This document shows positions 1-7,457 of a stretch of 19,690 nt of DNA, one piece after another (the first letter of the stretch is position 1; each line of letters opens with the position of its first letter). The notes under the pieces were generated by a model, which worked only from the letters and a program-made list of their open reading frames with translations, did not search any database and was not told where the DNA came from. The DNA is from a bacterium (GTDB lineage: Bacteria; UBA9089; JAHJRX01): the NCBI GenBank assembly GCA_030017825.1, contig JASEGW010000015.1, positions 1-19,690 of the forward strand. Direction: 5' to 3'. The translations under genes were made by a program, and so were the position numbers.

Positions 1-76
1 AGGAATTATAGCATTTTTGTAAAATAACTGATTTATTTTGCAGTAAGTCTATTATTTAACTTGGAGTTAAACAATA

Positions 77-1024
77 ATGAAAAAAATAGCTTTCGTATTT
101 CCTGGTCAAGGGTCTCAGTATGTTGGAATGGGAGAGGATATTTACAAGAAATATGAGATAGTTAGAGAGACTTTTGATAAAGCACAAGAAGCATTAGGTT
201 ATAATTTATCTTATATATGTTTTAATGGTCCTAAAGGAAAATTAGATGAAACAATATATACCCAAGTAGCTATATTGATAGTTAGCATATCTTTCTTGAA
301 AGTAATTAAAGAAGAAAATAAACAACTTATTCCTGAAGTAGTGGCTGGTCATAGCTTAGGAGAATATACAGCTTTATTTGCTGCAGAAGCTTTAAATGAA
401 CAGAGTGTGTTAGAAATAGTAAATCTTCGAGCGAAATATATGCAGGAAGAAGCCAATAAATATGCGGGAGGTATGGTTGCTATTTTGGGAAAAAGTAGGG
501 AAGATGTAGAGTTGATATGTGAAAAAGCAAGAAGCAAATGCTCTAAAAAAGGAGAAATACTTCAAATTGCTAATCTAAATTGTCCTTTGCAAGTGATTAT
601 TTCTGGAACTAAAGAAGTTCTTGCTTTGGCTATGACTTTAGCGAAGGATGAGGGTGCTAAAAGAGTTGTGCCTTTAACAGTGAGCGGACCATTTCATTCT
701 TTAGCTATGAATAGGTCAGCAGATAAAATAAATTATATTTTGGAAACTGTGGATATTAAAACCCCAAGAGTGCCAATTGTGGCTAATTTTACAGCAGAGT
801 ATGTACAAGATATAAAGTTAATTAAAAAGTATTTAGTAGAGCAGATAAGGAACCCTGTGCTATGGGAAGATAGTATAAGGAATATGATTAAAAAAGGGAT
901 AAATGTTTTTGTGGAAATTGGTCCTGGTAAAGTAATTAGTGGGTTAATAAATCGTATAGATAAGTCAGTGAAAACAATAAATATCAACGATTTAAATAGC
1001 TTACAAAAATTTATAGAGCAATGA
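77..1024 (+). CDS. fabD: Malonyl-CoA:ACP transacylase (FabD)
   Basis: FabD moves the malonyl group from CoA to the phosphopantetheine arm of acyl carrier protein, supplying the extender unit for cytosolic type II fatty-acid synthesis. The 315-residue length is usual for the family. Visible motifs are the N-terminal FPGQGSQ (residues 8-14), the nucleophile elbow GHSLG at 91-95 with catalytic Ser93, Arg118 in LRAKYMQ, and PFHS at 205-208 with the catalytic His207. The ATG is preceded by GGAG at 63-66, and the sequence MKKIAFVFPGQG is the typical N terminus. It opens a fabD-fabG-acpP-fabF run, with 37 bases to fabG, so cotranscription is likely. The preceding 76 bases hold no recognisable gene; a fabH or plsX could lie just outside the window, but this is not visible. 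Confidence 0.97.
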   Translation: MKKIAFVFPGQGSQYVGMGEDIYKKYEIVRETFDKAQEALGYNLSYICFNGPKGKLDETIYTQVAILIVSISFLKVIKEENKQLIPEVVAGHSLGEYTALFAAEALNEQSVLEIVNLRAKYMQEEANKYAGGMVAILGKSREDVELICEKARSKCSKKGEILQIANLNCPLQVIISGTKEVLALAMTLAKDEGAKRVVPLTVSGPFHSLAMNRSADKINYILETVDIKTPRVPIVANFTAEYVQDIKLIKKYLVEQIRNPVLWEDSIRNMIKKGINVFVEIGPGKVISGLINRIDKSVKTININDLNSLQKFIEQ

Positions 1025-1061
1025 ATTATAAAAGGTAGCAGTATAAGAAAAGGAGAAATTA

Positions 1062-1808
1062 ATGGGACAAATAGAAGATCAAGTAGCTATAGTAACCGGT
1101 GGAGGTAGGGGCATTGGCAAGGCTATTTGTGAAAAATTAGCTCAGGATGGAGCTAATATTGTAGTAGGTGATATTAGTAAAGATTTAGCAGAAGAGACTG
1201 CTGAAGAAATTAAAGAAAAATACAATAGAAAGACATTAGCATTAGAGGTTAATGTGGGAAATTTAAATTCTGTAGAAGAGATGGTAAATAATAGCCTTGA
1301 CAATTTTGAAAATATAAATATACTAATAAATAATGCTGGTATCACAAGAGATACTTTGTTAATTAGAATGAGAGAGGAGGATTGGCATAAAGTTATTGAA
1401 GTAAACTTAACTGGAGTATTTAATTGTACTAAGGTTGTAGGAAAGAGAATGATTAAGCAACGTTTTGGTAAGATTGTCAACATATCTTCAGTTATAGGAA
1501 TTATGGGTAATACTGGTCAAGTTAATTATGCTGCTTCTAAGGCAGGTATTATTGGTCTTACTAAATCAGCAGCCAAAGAATTTGCTTCAAGAAATATAAA
1601 TGTTAATGCTATTGCTCCAGGGTTTATTGAGACAGAGATGACAAAAAGTTTGTCTTTTGAAATAAGAGAGGAATTATTAAAACGGATTCCATTAAAGCGA
1701 TTAGGGGAACCTTCTAATGTAGCTGATTTAGTCTTATTTCTCTCTTCTTCTGCTTCAGACTATATTACTGGGCAAGTAATAGTAATTGATGGGGGGATGC
1801 TTATGTAA
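1062..1808 (+). CDS. fabG: 3-oxoacyl-ACP reductase (FabG)
   Basis: FabG reduces 3-oxoacyl-ACP to 3-hydroxyacyl-ACP with NADPH, the first reductive step of each elongation cycle. It is a classical short-chain dehydrogenase of 248 residues. The cofactor-binding TGGGRGIG is at 12-19 and NNAG at 90-93. The catalytic set is Asn115 (EVNLTG), Ser143 (NISSVIG), Tyr156 and Lys160 (NYAASKAG). The C terminus, ITGQVIVIDGGMLM, is the usual FabG ending. The ATG has a strong Shine-Dalgarno AGGAG at 1051-1055, six bases upstream. Its position between fabD and acpP makes FabG far more likely than another short-chain dehydrogenase. Confidence 0.97.
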   Translation: MGQIEDQVAIVTGGGRGIGKAICEKLAQDGANIVVGDISKDLAEETAEEIKEKYNRKTLALEVNVGNLNSVEEMVNNSLDNFENINILINNAGITRDTLLIRMREEDWHKVIEVNLTGVFNCTKVVGKRMIKQRFGKIVNISSVIGIMGNTGQVNYAASKAGIIGLTKSAAKEFASRNINVNAIAPGFIETEMTKSLSFEIREELLKRIPLKRLGEPSNVADLVLFLSSSASDYITGQVIVIDGGMLM

Positions 1809-1920
1809 GAATTTTAAAACTATTAAAGTGCAAAACTAAAAACGAAAGATTTAAAAGCAACAACTTAAAATTCAAAATACATAAGTTTAATAAGCAAGTG
1901 CAATACTTAGAATAAAATAC

Positions 1921-1934
1921 TATATTCTGGGCGT
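1921..1934 (+). repeat. 14-mer intergenic repeat, copy 1
   Basis: TATATTCTGGGCGT in the 205-base fabG-acpP gap is identical to 4511-4524 after rnc. The bases just upstream are also similar (ATAAAAT nearby in both). The GGGCG core stands out against very AT-rich spacers. The function is unknown; it may be a regulatory site or the edge of a decayed repeat. Confidence 0.5.
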
Positions 1935-2013
1935 TATGAAAGCTTTTAACTATAAAATAAAAGTTAAAGGAAAAGGATAAGAGACTATATAACTAAAGGA
2001 GGAAAAAAATAAA

Positions 2014-2247
2014 ATGGGTGTAGCAGAAAGGGTAAAAGAAATTATTGTAGAGCAATTAAGTGTTAATGAACAAGATATTAACGATAATACTTCATTTGTA
2101 GATGATTTAGGAGCTGATTCTTTAGATACAGTAGAGCTGGTGATGGCTTTCGAAGAAGAATTTGGTATTGAGATTTCTGATGAAGAAGCAGAAAAGATAA
2201 TTACTGTTGGTGATGCTATTAAATATATAAGTAAGGAGAACAAATAA
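2014..2247 (+). CDS. acpP: Acyl carrier protein
   Basis: Small acidic carrier that holds growing acyl chains on 4'-phosphopantetheine and shuttles them between the Fab enzymes. It is 77 residues long, the normal size. The attachment site is Ser36 in the canonical GADSLDTVELVMAFEEEF stretch. The helix II recognition residues are acidic, as needed for docking with FabD, FabG and FabF. The start is set by a near-perfect Shine-Dalgarno AAAGGAGG at 1995-2002, the strongest in the cluster, which fits the high abundance of this protein. It sits 205 bases after fabG, so a promoter in that gap is possible, but no clear one could be picked out. A terminator-like hairpin follows. Confidence 0.97.
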   Translation: MGVAERVKEIIVEQLSVNEQDINDNTSFVDDLGADSLDTVELVMAFEEEFGIEISDEEAEKIITVGDAIKYISKENK

Positions 2248-2275
2248 ATAAAATAGGAATTTATTTTTTAGATGC

Positions 2276-2343
2276 AAATGAGAATCGGAGGAATAAAGCC
2301 AAAGAAGAGAAAACAGATTTGAAGATATAAATTCTCATTTTTT
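2276..2343 (+). terminator. Terminator-like hairpin between acpP and fabF
   Basis: AAATGAGAAT at 2276-2285 pairs perfectly with ATTCTCATTT at 2331-2340, and T residues continue to 2343 before GTTT. The 10-bp stem and T-run resemble an intrinsic terminator or attenuator, but the 45-base loop is unusually long and the stem is AT-rich, so efficiency may be partial. It would let acpP be expressed above fabF. A second, imperfect hairpin follows at 2348-2375 (CTAACA/TGTTAG arms). Confidence 0.45.
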
Positions 2344-2485
2344 GTTTCTAACATTTAGTTTCTAAATATTGTTAGCGAGTATTTATGTGAATCAGGTGTC
2401 TGATGAATTGGATTAATAATGCAGATATAAATGCATAAGTTTTTGGAAAGAAGAAAGAAAAAATAACTTATAATTGAGGTTTTTT

Positions 2486-3727
2486 GTGCAAAGAAGAGTA
2501 GTAGTTACAGGAAGAGGAGTTATTACTCCTATTGGTCAAGATTTAGAAAATGTTTGGGAATCTTTAATTAATGGGAAAAGTGGAATAGATAGAATTACTT
2601 CTTTTGATACTGCTGGCTATTCTTCTAATATAGCAGCTGCAGTAAAAGATTTTGACCCTATATCTTATATAGATAAAAAAGATATTAAAAAGATGAGTCG
2701 TTTTGTGCAGTTTGCAGTGGTAGCAACAGCTAAAGCTATGCAGGAGGCGCAATTAGATTTAGAAAAAGAAGATCTTAACCAAATTGGAGTTTGCATAGGA
2801 TCAGGAATTGGGGGAATGGATGTTTTTGAAGAACAACATAAGGTATTGTTGGAAAAAGGACCTCGCAGAATAAGTCCTTATCTGATTCCTATGTTAATTA
2901 TAGACTTAGCTTCTGGCTGGGTGTCTATTATTTATGGATTTAGAGGTCCAAATTCTGCAGTAGTTACTGCTTGTGCTTCAGGTGCAAATGCCATTGGAGA
3001 TGCTGTTGCTATTATTAAACGAGGGGATGCTGAAGTAATGATTGCTGGAGGGACAGAAGCAGCAATTACTCCCTTGAGTTTTGGAGGGTTTTGCGCAGCT
3101 AGGGCTCTTTCTACTCGTAATATTTCTCCAGAAGAGGCTAGTTGTCCTTTTGATATGGATAGGGACGGATTTGTTATAGGAGAAGGGGCTGGTATTGTGG
3201 TGTTAGAGTCTTTAGAACATGCCCAAAAAAGAGGAGCTTCTATATATGGAGAAGTAATTGGTTATGGACTTACAGGCGATGCTTATCATGTCACTGCTCC
3301 TCGTCCTGATGGCCAAGGAGCTGCAAAAGCCATGGATATGGCTTTAAAAAATGCTAAAATAAGTTATGAGGAAGTAGATTATATTAATGCCCATGGTACA
3401 TCAACTAAATTAAATGATAAATGCGAAACCTCAGCCATTAAAGAAGTATTCAAGGAACATGCCTATAAAGTTCCTATAAATTCTACTAAATCTATGATTG
3501 GACATTTGTTGGGAGCGGCGGGGAGCGTTGAATTTATTGTTTCTTTAATGTGTATGGAAAAAGGAAAGATTCATCCCACTATTAATTATAAAAATCCTGA
3601 TTCAGAGTGTGATTTAGATTATGTGCCAAATAAAGCCAGAGAATCAGAAATCAATATATTTCTGTCAAATTCTTTAGGTTTTGGTGGTCACAATGTAGCC
3701 TTAATCGGGAGAAAGTTTAAAGAATAA
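2486..3727 (+). CDS. fabF: 3-oxoacyl-ACP synthase II (FabF)
   Basis: FabF condenses malonyl-ACP with acyl-ACP, extending the chain by two carbons. I choose the GTG at 2486 over an in-frame TTG at 2474. GTG has GAGG at 2476-2479 six bases upstream and gives the family N terminus MQRRVVVTGRGVITPIG. It also places the catalytic residues at Cys163 (VTACASG), His303 (NAHGTST) and His340 (MIGHLLGAAG), with Lys335 in NSTKSMIGH. These numbers match the well-studied E. coli enzyme. The protein has 413 residues. The C-terminal NSLGFGGHN loop is intact. The gene is separated from acpP by a hairpin-rich spacer and its stop codon overlaps the rnc start by one base. Confidence 0.96.
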   Translation: MQRRVVVTGRGVITPIGQDLENVWESLINGKSGIDRITSFDTAGYSSNIAAAVKDFDPISYIDKKDIKKMSRFVQFAVVATAKAMQEAQLDLEKEDLNQIGVCIGSGIGGMDVFEEQHKVLLEKGPRRISPYLIPMLIIDLASGWVSIIYGFRGPNSAVVTACASGANAIGDAVAIIKRGDAEVMIAGGTEAAITPLSFGGFCAARALSTRNISPEEASCPFDMDRDGFVIGEGAGIVVLESLEHAQKRGASIYGEVIGYGLTGDAYHVTAPRPDGQGAAKAMDMALKNAKISYEEVDYINAHGTSTKLNDKCETSAIKEVFKEHAYKVPINSTKSMIGHLLGAAGSVEFIVSLMCMEKGKIHPTINYKNPDSECDLDYVPNKARESEINIFLSNSLGFGGHNVALIGRKFKE

Positions 3728-4446
3728 TGACAATAGATACAAAAAGAAAAAAGGAATTAAGAGATTTAGAGAAAAAAATTAAGTACAATTTTAAGAATAA
3801 AGAGATTTTAAATGTAGCTTTAACTCATAGTTCTTATGCTTATGAGAAAAACAGCAAAAACAATGAACAAAATGAAAGATTAGAATTTTTAGGAGATGTA
3901 GTGTTAAGTTTAATTGTAAGTGATTATATTTATCATCTATACCCTAAAAAGCCAGAAGGTGAATTAGCGAAAATTAGAGCTTCATTAGTAAATAAAACTA
4001 TTTTAGCTAAAATTGCAAAAGAAATGGATATTGGACAGTATCTATTATTAGGAAAAGGAGAAGAACTAACCGGAGGAAGAAGAAGAAGCTCTATTTTAGC
4101 TAATACTATAGAAGCAGCTATTGGAGCTATTTATTTAGATAGAGGAATAAAAGAAGCTTGGAAATTTGTTATTTCCCAATTAAAAGGAGATATTGAGCTA
4201 TTAGAGAAAGATGATAGGTATAGTATTGATAGCAAAACTTTGCTTCAGGAGATTACTCAAGAAACATTTAAAGTTTTGCCTGAGTACAAAGTAGTAAGAA
4301 TAAAAGGTCCAGATCATAGAAGGTCATATGAAGTAGATGTGTTAATTAATGGCAAAGTTTCTGGTTTTGGTGCTGGGAGAAGCAAAAAGGAAGCAGAACA
4401 AAAAGCAGCTTTAATGGCTATTGAAAAATTTGAGAAGAAGGAATAA
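3727..4446 (+). CDS. rnc: Ribonuclease III
   Basis: RNase III cleaves double-stranded RNA during rRNA processing and mRNA turnover. The 239-residue protein has the catalytic domain first: the signature NERLEFLGD is at 49-57, and the second metal-site region is SILANTIEAAIGAIYLD at 122-138 with Glu129. A double-stranded-RNA-binding domain follows from about 166 to 237 (KTLLQEITQ to KKEAEQKAALMAIEKF). The residue usually Asp three positions before Glu129 is Asn126 here. The ATG overlaps the fabF stop codon by one base, so translation is probably coupled; a modest purine-rich SD lies inside the fabF end. Placement of rnc after fabF is common in bacteria. Confidence 0.96.
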   Translation: MTIDTKRKKELRDLEKKIKYNFKNKEILNVALTHSSYAYEKNSKNNEQNERLEFLGDVVLSLIVSDYIYHLYPKKPEGELAKIRASLVNKTILAKIAKEMDIGQYLLLGKGEELTGGRRRSSILANTIEAAIGAIYLDRGIKEAWKFVISQLKGDIELLEKDDRYSIDSKTLLQEITQETFKVLPEYKVVRIKGPDHRRSYEVDVLINGKVSGFGAGRSKKEAEQKAALMAIEKFEKKE

Positions 4447-4510
4447 GTACTGAAGAGAAGTCTTTCTTTGGGTTTTAGTAAAATAATTACTTAAAGCTGT
4501 AATATAAAAT

Positions 4511-4524
4511 TATATTCTGGGCGT
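4511..4524 (+). repeat. 14-mer intergenic repeat, copy 2
   Basis: TATATTCTGGGCGT is identical to 1921-1934. Its last two bases overlap the first bases of the inverted-repeat element at 4523-4590. The sequence after the element does not obviously resume the context seen at copy 1, so insertion into a larger repeat is not demonstrated. Confidence 0.5.
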
Positions 4525-4590
4525 AACTATTCAGCAATGTTCAATGTAACAACATATTTCCTTATTGCGAAGTTTATGCTGAATAGTTAC
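4523..4590. mobile_element. MITE-like inverted-repeat element, copy 1
   Basis: The ends GTAACTATTCAGCA (4523-4536) and TGCTGAATAGTTAC (4577-4590) are perfect 14-bp inverted repeats. The 40-base interior contains a smaller dyad, ATGTT (4537-4541) with AACAT (4551-4555). Positions 4524-4589 match 12597-12662 with a single substitution (T4565 against G12638). It encodes nothing. The size, terminal repeats and near identity of two dispersed copies fit a miniature non-autonomous element or a folded REP-type element. No flanking duplication is visible at this copy. Confidence 0.75.
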
Positions 4591-4631
4591 ACTTTTTAAA
4601 ACATTGAAGATCATATCATGGAAAATTGATT

Positions 4632-4662
4632 GAAAACTTTAAAATTGAAAATTAAAGTTTTC
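4632..4662. other. Perfect 11-bp inverted repeat after rnc
   Basis: GAAAACTTTAA (4632-4642) and TTAAAGTTTTC (4652-4662) are perfect reverse complements around a 9-base loop. The stem is nearly all A and T and no T-run follows on the + strand, so a terminator role is doubtful. It could be a transcript-end structure or a protein site. Confidence 0.4.
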
Positions 4663-4700
4663 CGAACTTTACTCTTTGAGCTTTTCATGTTTTATATTTG

Positions 4701-4722
4701 CATTAAATTAACATTAAATTAA
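4701..4722 (+). repeat. Tandem 11-bp repeat before the 500-residue gene
   Basis: CATTAAATTAA occurs twice head to tail (4701-4711 and 4712-4722), ending 12 bases before the start codon at 4735. One helical turn per unit would suit a regulator binding two adjacent sites, but such AT-rich runs also arise by chance or slippage. Confidence 0.4.
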
Positions 4723-4734
4723 ATAGGTAATATA

Positions 4735-6237
4735 ATGGTTGTTAAAAAATTAAGTAAAAAAATTAAGGATATTACTGGATTAGGTAATGGCGAACATCAT
4801 TATCTAAGAGCTTTTGAGCTTGTTAAAGAAAGAAACTATAAGCAGGCCATTATATCTTTTAAAACTGCTTCTAAAAAATTTAAAAGTGAAAAAAATCAAT
4901 TTATGGACAAGCGAGTTCTTGCTAATATTTTAATCTATACATATCAAGATACCGATGAAAAGGATAAAAAAGTTGCCTTAATTAAAGATATAATTAATAG
5001 TCTAAAAGACTTAGAGCAAATAGAAGGAATGAAGCCTCCTCATGATTTGGTATATTGCGATGAAATAGTTGAAGAGCTAACCAATAAAAGAAATGAATTA
5101 GTGGCTACGATTTCTGAAAAAGCTTGGGGTGACCAAGAATATGAGCAAGATATAAGGATTGAAAAGATTGAAAGATCTTTAAGAGAGGTAGATGGAGATA
5201 AAGTTTATAAAATAGCTAATGATTCAATAAGAGCTTATTTGTCTTCTAAAGATCAAGAACATCAATTGAAATACTGCGAGAAGATAATAGAAGTATTTAA
5301 GATGCTTCAACCAATAGAAGAGATAGAAGTACTTGAAAGAAGTGTAGAAACAGAAAGAATAATTATGGAGGTAAGAGCTCGCCAAAATGAAATTCAAGCT
5401 CATTTAGAAAAGAATTATATAGATAAAATTAAGTTATATCAGAGTGCTGCTCAAATATTTAAAAAAATAGGAAGGAAAGAATTATTTACTTTTAAATATT
5501 TGGTTTATGATAAGCATGTCAATAATGGGGAAGAAAGATATTTTTTTAATTTAGCAAGTGCTTTGTTCTATGAAGCAATTCATGAAGCTATGGATGGTCT
5601 TAATTTTGGAAGTGCTATTGAAAAATTAGAAAATTCAGCAAATTTATTCTTTAGATGTGATAACGAAGAATGGCGAATTCGGTGTGAAAAGATTATTGGA
5701 AGTTTAAACAAAAAAGCTATTTGTTGGGTATGTAGGAATGAAGTTCAAGGTCAAAGAATAAATTTTAATGAATATCCCATAACTATTAGTTCTTATTTTA
5801 AGCATCTTTCGGAAAAAGATCATGAAATGGCGGCTTCTTTTAATTTAAAAGAAAATAAAATAGTTTTATGTAAAGTGTGTTCACTTTTGCTCCAAAGTAT
5901 GGTGGCTGGACAGATTAATAAAATTATCAAAAAGAATCTTGAAGGATTAGAAAAGAGAGAAAGGGACTTAAAATCATATTTAGATGAATCTATAAAAGAG
6001 GGAAAGGAAGAGTTAAAAAAATTACGGCAAGAATTTTATGATATAAGAGGTGATGTTTTAAAAGATTTAAGCTCAATTGAAAATATTGATGCTGAGATAA
6101 AGAGTTTAACTAATTCAGATTTTGAAGAGGTATCTAGAGAAGATATAGAGGAGAGTGTTGATTTAGGGTTAGAAAGTATAACAAAAATAGACTTAGAAGA
6201 AGTGTCTGAAAATAAAGGAGGTGTAAAGAAAAAATGA
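4735..6237 (+). CDS. Hypothetical helical protein with two CxxC pairs and a C-terminal coiled coil
   Basis: I do not recognise this 500-residue protein. It has no signal peptide or membrane segment and looks cytosolic. Residues 20-330 are amphipathic helices rich in Lys, Glu and Ile with a TPR-like look, for example YLRAFELVKERNYKQAIISF at 23-42 and FYEAIHEAMDGLNFGSAIEK at 278-297. CWVC (Cys330, Cys333) and CKVC (Cys379, Cys382) are 45 residues apart and could form one zinc site. Residues about 395-450 are heptad-like and charged (coiled coil), and an acidic tail ends in KKK. The start has a weak AGG at 4725-4727. Its stop overlaps the acyl-CoA dehydrogenase start by four bases, suggesting coupled expression; any role with that enzyme is inference. 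Confidence 0.85.
   Translation: MVVKKLSKKIKDITGLGNGEHHYLRAFELVKERNYKQAIISFKTASKKFKSEKNQFMDKRVLANILIYTYQDTDEKDKKVALIKDIINSLKDLEQIEGMKPPHDLVYCDEIVEELTNKRNELVATISEKAWGDQEYEQDIRIEKIERSLREVDGDKVYKIANDSIRAYLSSKDQEHQLKYCEKIIEVFKMLQPIEEIEVLERSVETERIIMEVRARQNEIQAHLEKNYIDKIKLYQSAAQIFKKIGRKELFTFKYLVYDKHVNNGEERYFFNLASALFYEAIHEAMDGLNFGSAIEKLENSANLFFRCDNEEWRIRCEKIIGSLNKKAICWVCRNEVQGQRINFNEYPITISSYFKHLSEKDHEMAASFNLKENKIVLCKVCSLLLQSMVAGQINKIIKKNLEGLEKRERDLKSYLDESIKEGKEELKKLRQEFYDIRGDVLKDLSSIENIDAEIKSLTNSDFEEVSREDIEESVDLGLESITKIDLEEVSENKGGVKKK
6214..6223 (+). promoter_or_regulatory. Strong ribosome binding site inside the preceding gene
   Basis: AAAGGAGGTG is a near-complete anti-Shine-Dalgarno match lying within the last codons of the 500-residue gene, 10 bases before the ATG at 6234. 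It fixes that start and allows high reinitiation on the shared mRNA. Confidence 0.8.
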
Positions 6238-7370
6238 ACTTTAATCTTACCGAAGACCAAGAGTTAATTCGAAAAACTGCCCAGGAAATTTGCCAGGAAG
6301 AATTTGCTCCTAAAGCAAATGAGGTAGATGAAAAAGGAGAATTTCCTATAGAAAATATCCAAAAACTAGCCCAATATGATTTAATGGGGATTCCTGTTTC
6401 TGAAGAATATGGTGGATTAGGTTATGATTTTGTAACTTGGTCTGTTGTAGGCGAAGAGATTTCTATAGCTTGCACTACTACAGGAGCTATTTTTGGAGCA
6501 AATATGCTTTGCATTTACCCTCTTATGTTATTTGGCAATGATGATCAGAAGGAAAAATATTTAACTCCTTTAGCTAAAGGGGAAAAAATTGGAGCTTTTG
6601 CTATTACCGAGCCAAATGCTGGTTCTGATGTCGGAAGTATTCGGACAGATGCGGTCAAAGATGGTGATAGCTATATTCTCAATGGAACAAAAGTGTTCAT
6701 TACCAATGCTGGAGAGGCTGATATTTATGTTATTTTAGCTAAGACTAATAAAGAACGTGGTGCTCGAGGGATAAGTGCTTTTATTGTGGAAAAAGGAACT
6801 CCTGGCTTTACTTTTGGAAAGAATGAAAATAAGATGGCTTTTAAAGCATTACCCAATAGAGAGCTTATTTTTGAAGATTGTAAGATTCCTGCGGAAAATT
6901 TGCTTTACAAAGATGGTCGGGGCTTTCGAGTGGCTATGCAAACTTTAGATGTAGGGAGAATAGGTATGGGAATTGGAGCTGTAGGATTAGCCAAAGCAGC
7001 TCTTAAAGAAGCTATAAAATATGCTAAGTCAAGAATACAGTTTGAAAAACCCATTGCTAGTTTTCAAGCTATTCAATTTATGTTAGCTGATATGGCTACA
7101 GAAATAGAGGCAGCTAGACTTCTAATTTTAAAAGCAGCGTTTTTAAAAGACCGTGGTCAAAAATTTGAGGATATAGCTGCTATGGGGAAACTTTATGCTT
7201 CTGAAGTAGCCATGAGAGTTGTAAATAAAGCTGTACAAATTCATGGGGGGTATGGTTATAGTAAAGAATATCCCGTTGAAAGGTATTTTAGAGAAGCAAA
7301 GCTTTTTGAAATTGTAGAAGGTACTTCAGAAATTCAAAGAAGCGTAATTGCTAATTATGTATTAAAATAA
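6234..7370 (+). CDS. Acyl-CoA dehydrogenase, butyryl-CoA dehydrogenase-like
   Basis: FAD enzyme that interconverts an acyl-CoA and its 2-enoyl-CoA, passing electrons to or from an electron-transfer flavoprotein. At 378 residues it is the size of short-chain enzymes. Visible are FAITEPNAGSDVGS (122-135, flavin and substrate contact), FITNAGEADIY (155-165), RIQFEKPIASFQAIQ (267-281), QIHGGYGYSKEYPVER (335-350) and the C-terminal EIVEGTSEIQR, where Glu362 is in the position of the catalytic base of short-chain enzymes. The start codon overlaps the upstream gene (ATGA) and has a strong SD. etfB and ferredoxin-type etfA follow, so it is probably their partner. Substrate chain length cannot be read from sequence; butyryl/crotonyl-CoA is the best guess. 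Confidence 0.93.
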   Translation: MNFNLTEDQELIRKTAQEICQEEFAPKANEVDEKGEFPIENIQKLAQYDLMGIPVSEEYGGLGYDFVTWSVVGEEISIACTTTGAIFGANMLCIYPLMLFGNDDQKEKYLTPLAKGEKIGAFAITEPNAGSDVGSIRTDAVKDGDSYILNGTKVFITNAGEADIYVILAKTNKERGARGISAFIVEKGTPGFTFGKNENKMAFKALPNRELIFEDCKIPAENLLYKDGRGFRVAMQTLDVGRIGMGIGAVGLAKAALKEAIKYAKSRIQFEKPIASFQAIQFMLADMATEIEAARLLILKAAFLKDRGQKFEDIAAMGKLYASEVAMRVVNKAVQIHGGYGYSKEYPVERYFREAKLFEIVEGTSEIQRSVIANYVLK

Positions 7371-7457
7371 TCTAAGTTTAAGGATTAATATTTTTCACTA
7401 AATTGAAATATTAATGGAAAATACCTATTAAAATAATATAAAAATTATAGGTGAATG

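Noticed and set aside
2..22. Possible tail of an upstream gene (reads GIIAFL then stop in one frame).
   Set aside because: Six codons are too few to assign; other frames also hit stops quickly and no family ending is recognisable.
20..50. Similarity of the first bases (ACTGATTTATTTT) to 10640-10655.
   Set aside because: Short, AT-rich and imperfect; expected by chance in such spacers.
349..987. Minus-strand open frames inside fabD and similar ones inside other genes.
   Set aside because: They are shadows of well-supported + strand genes, with no ribosome binding site or family resemblance.
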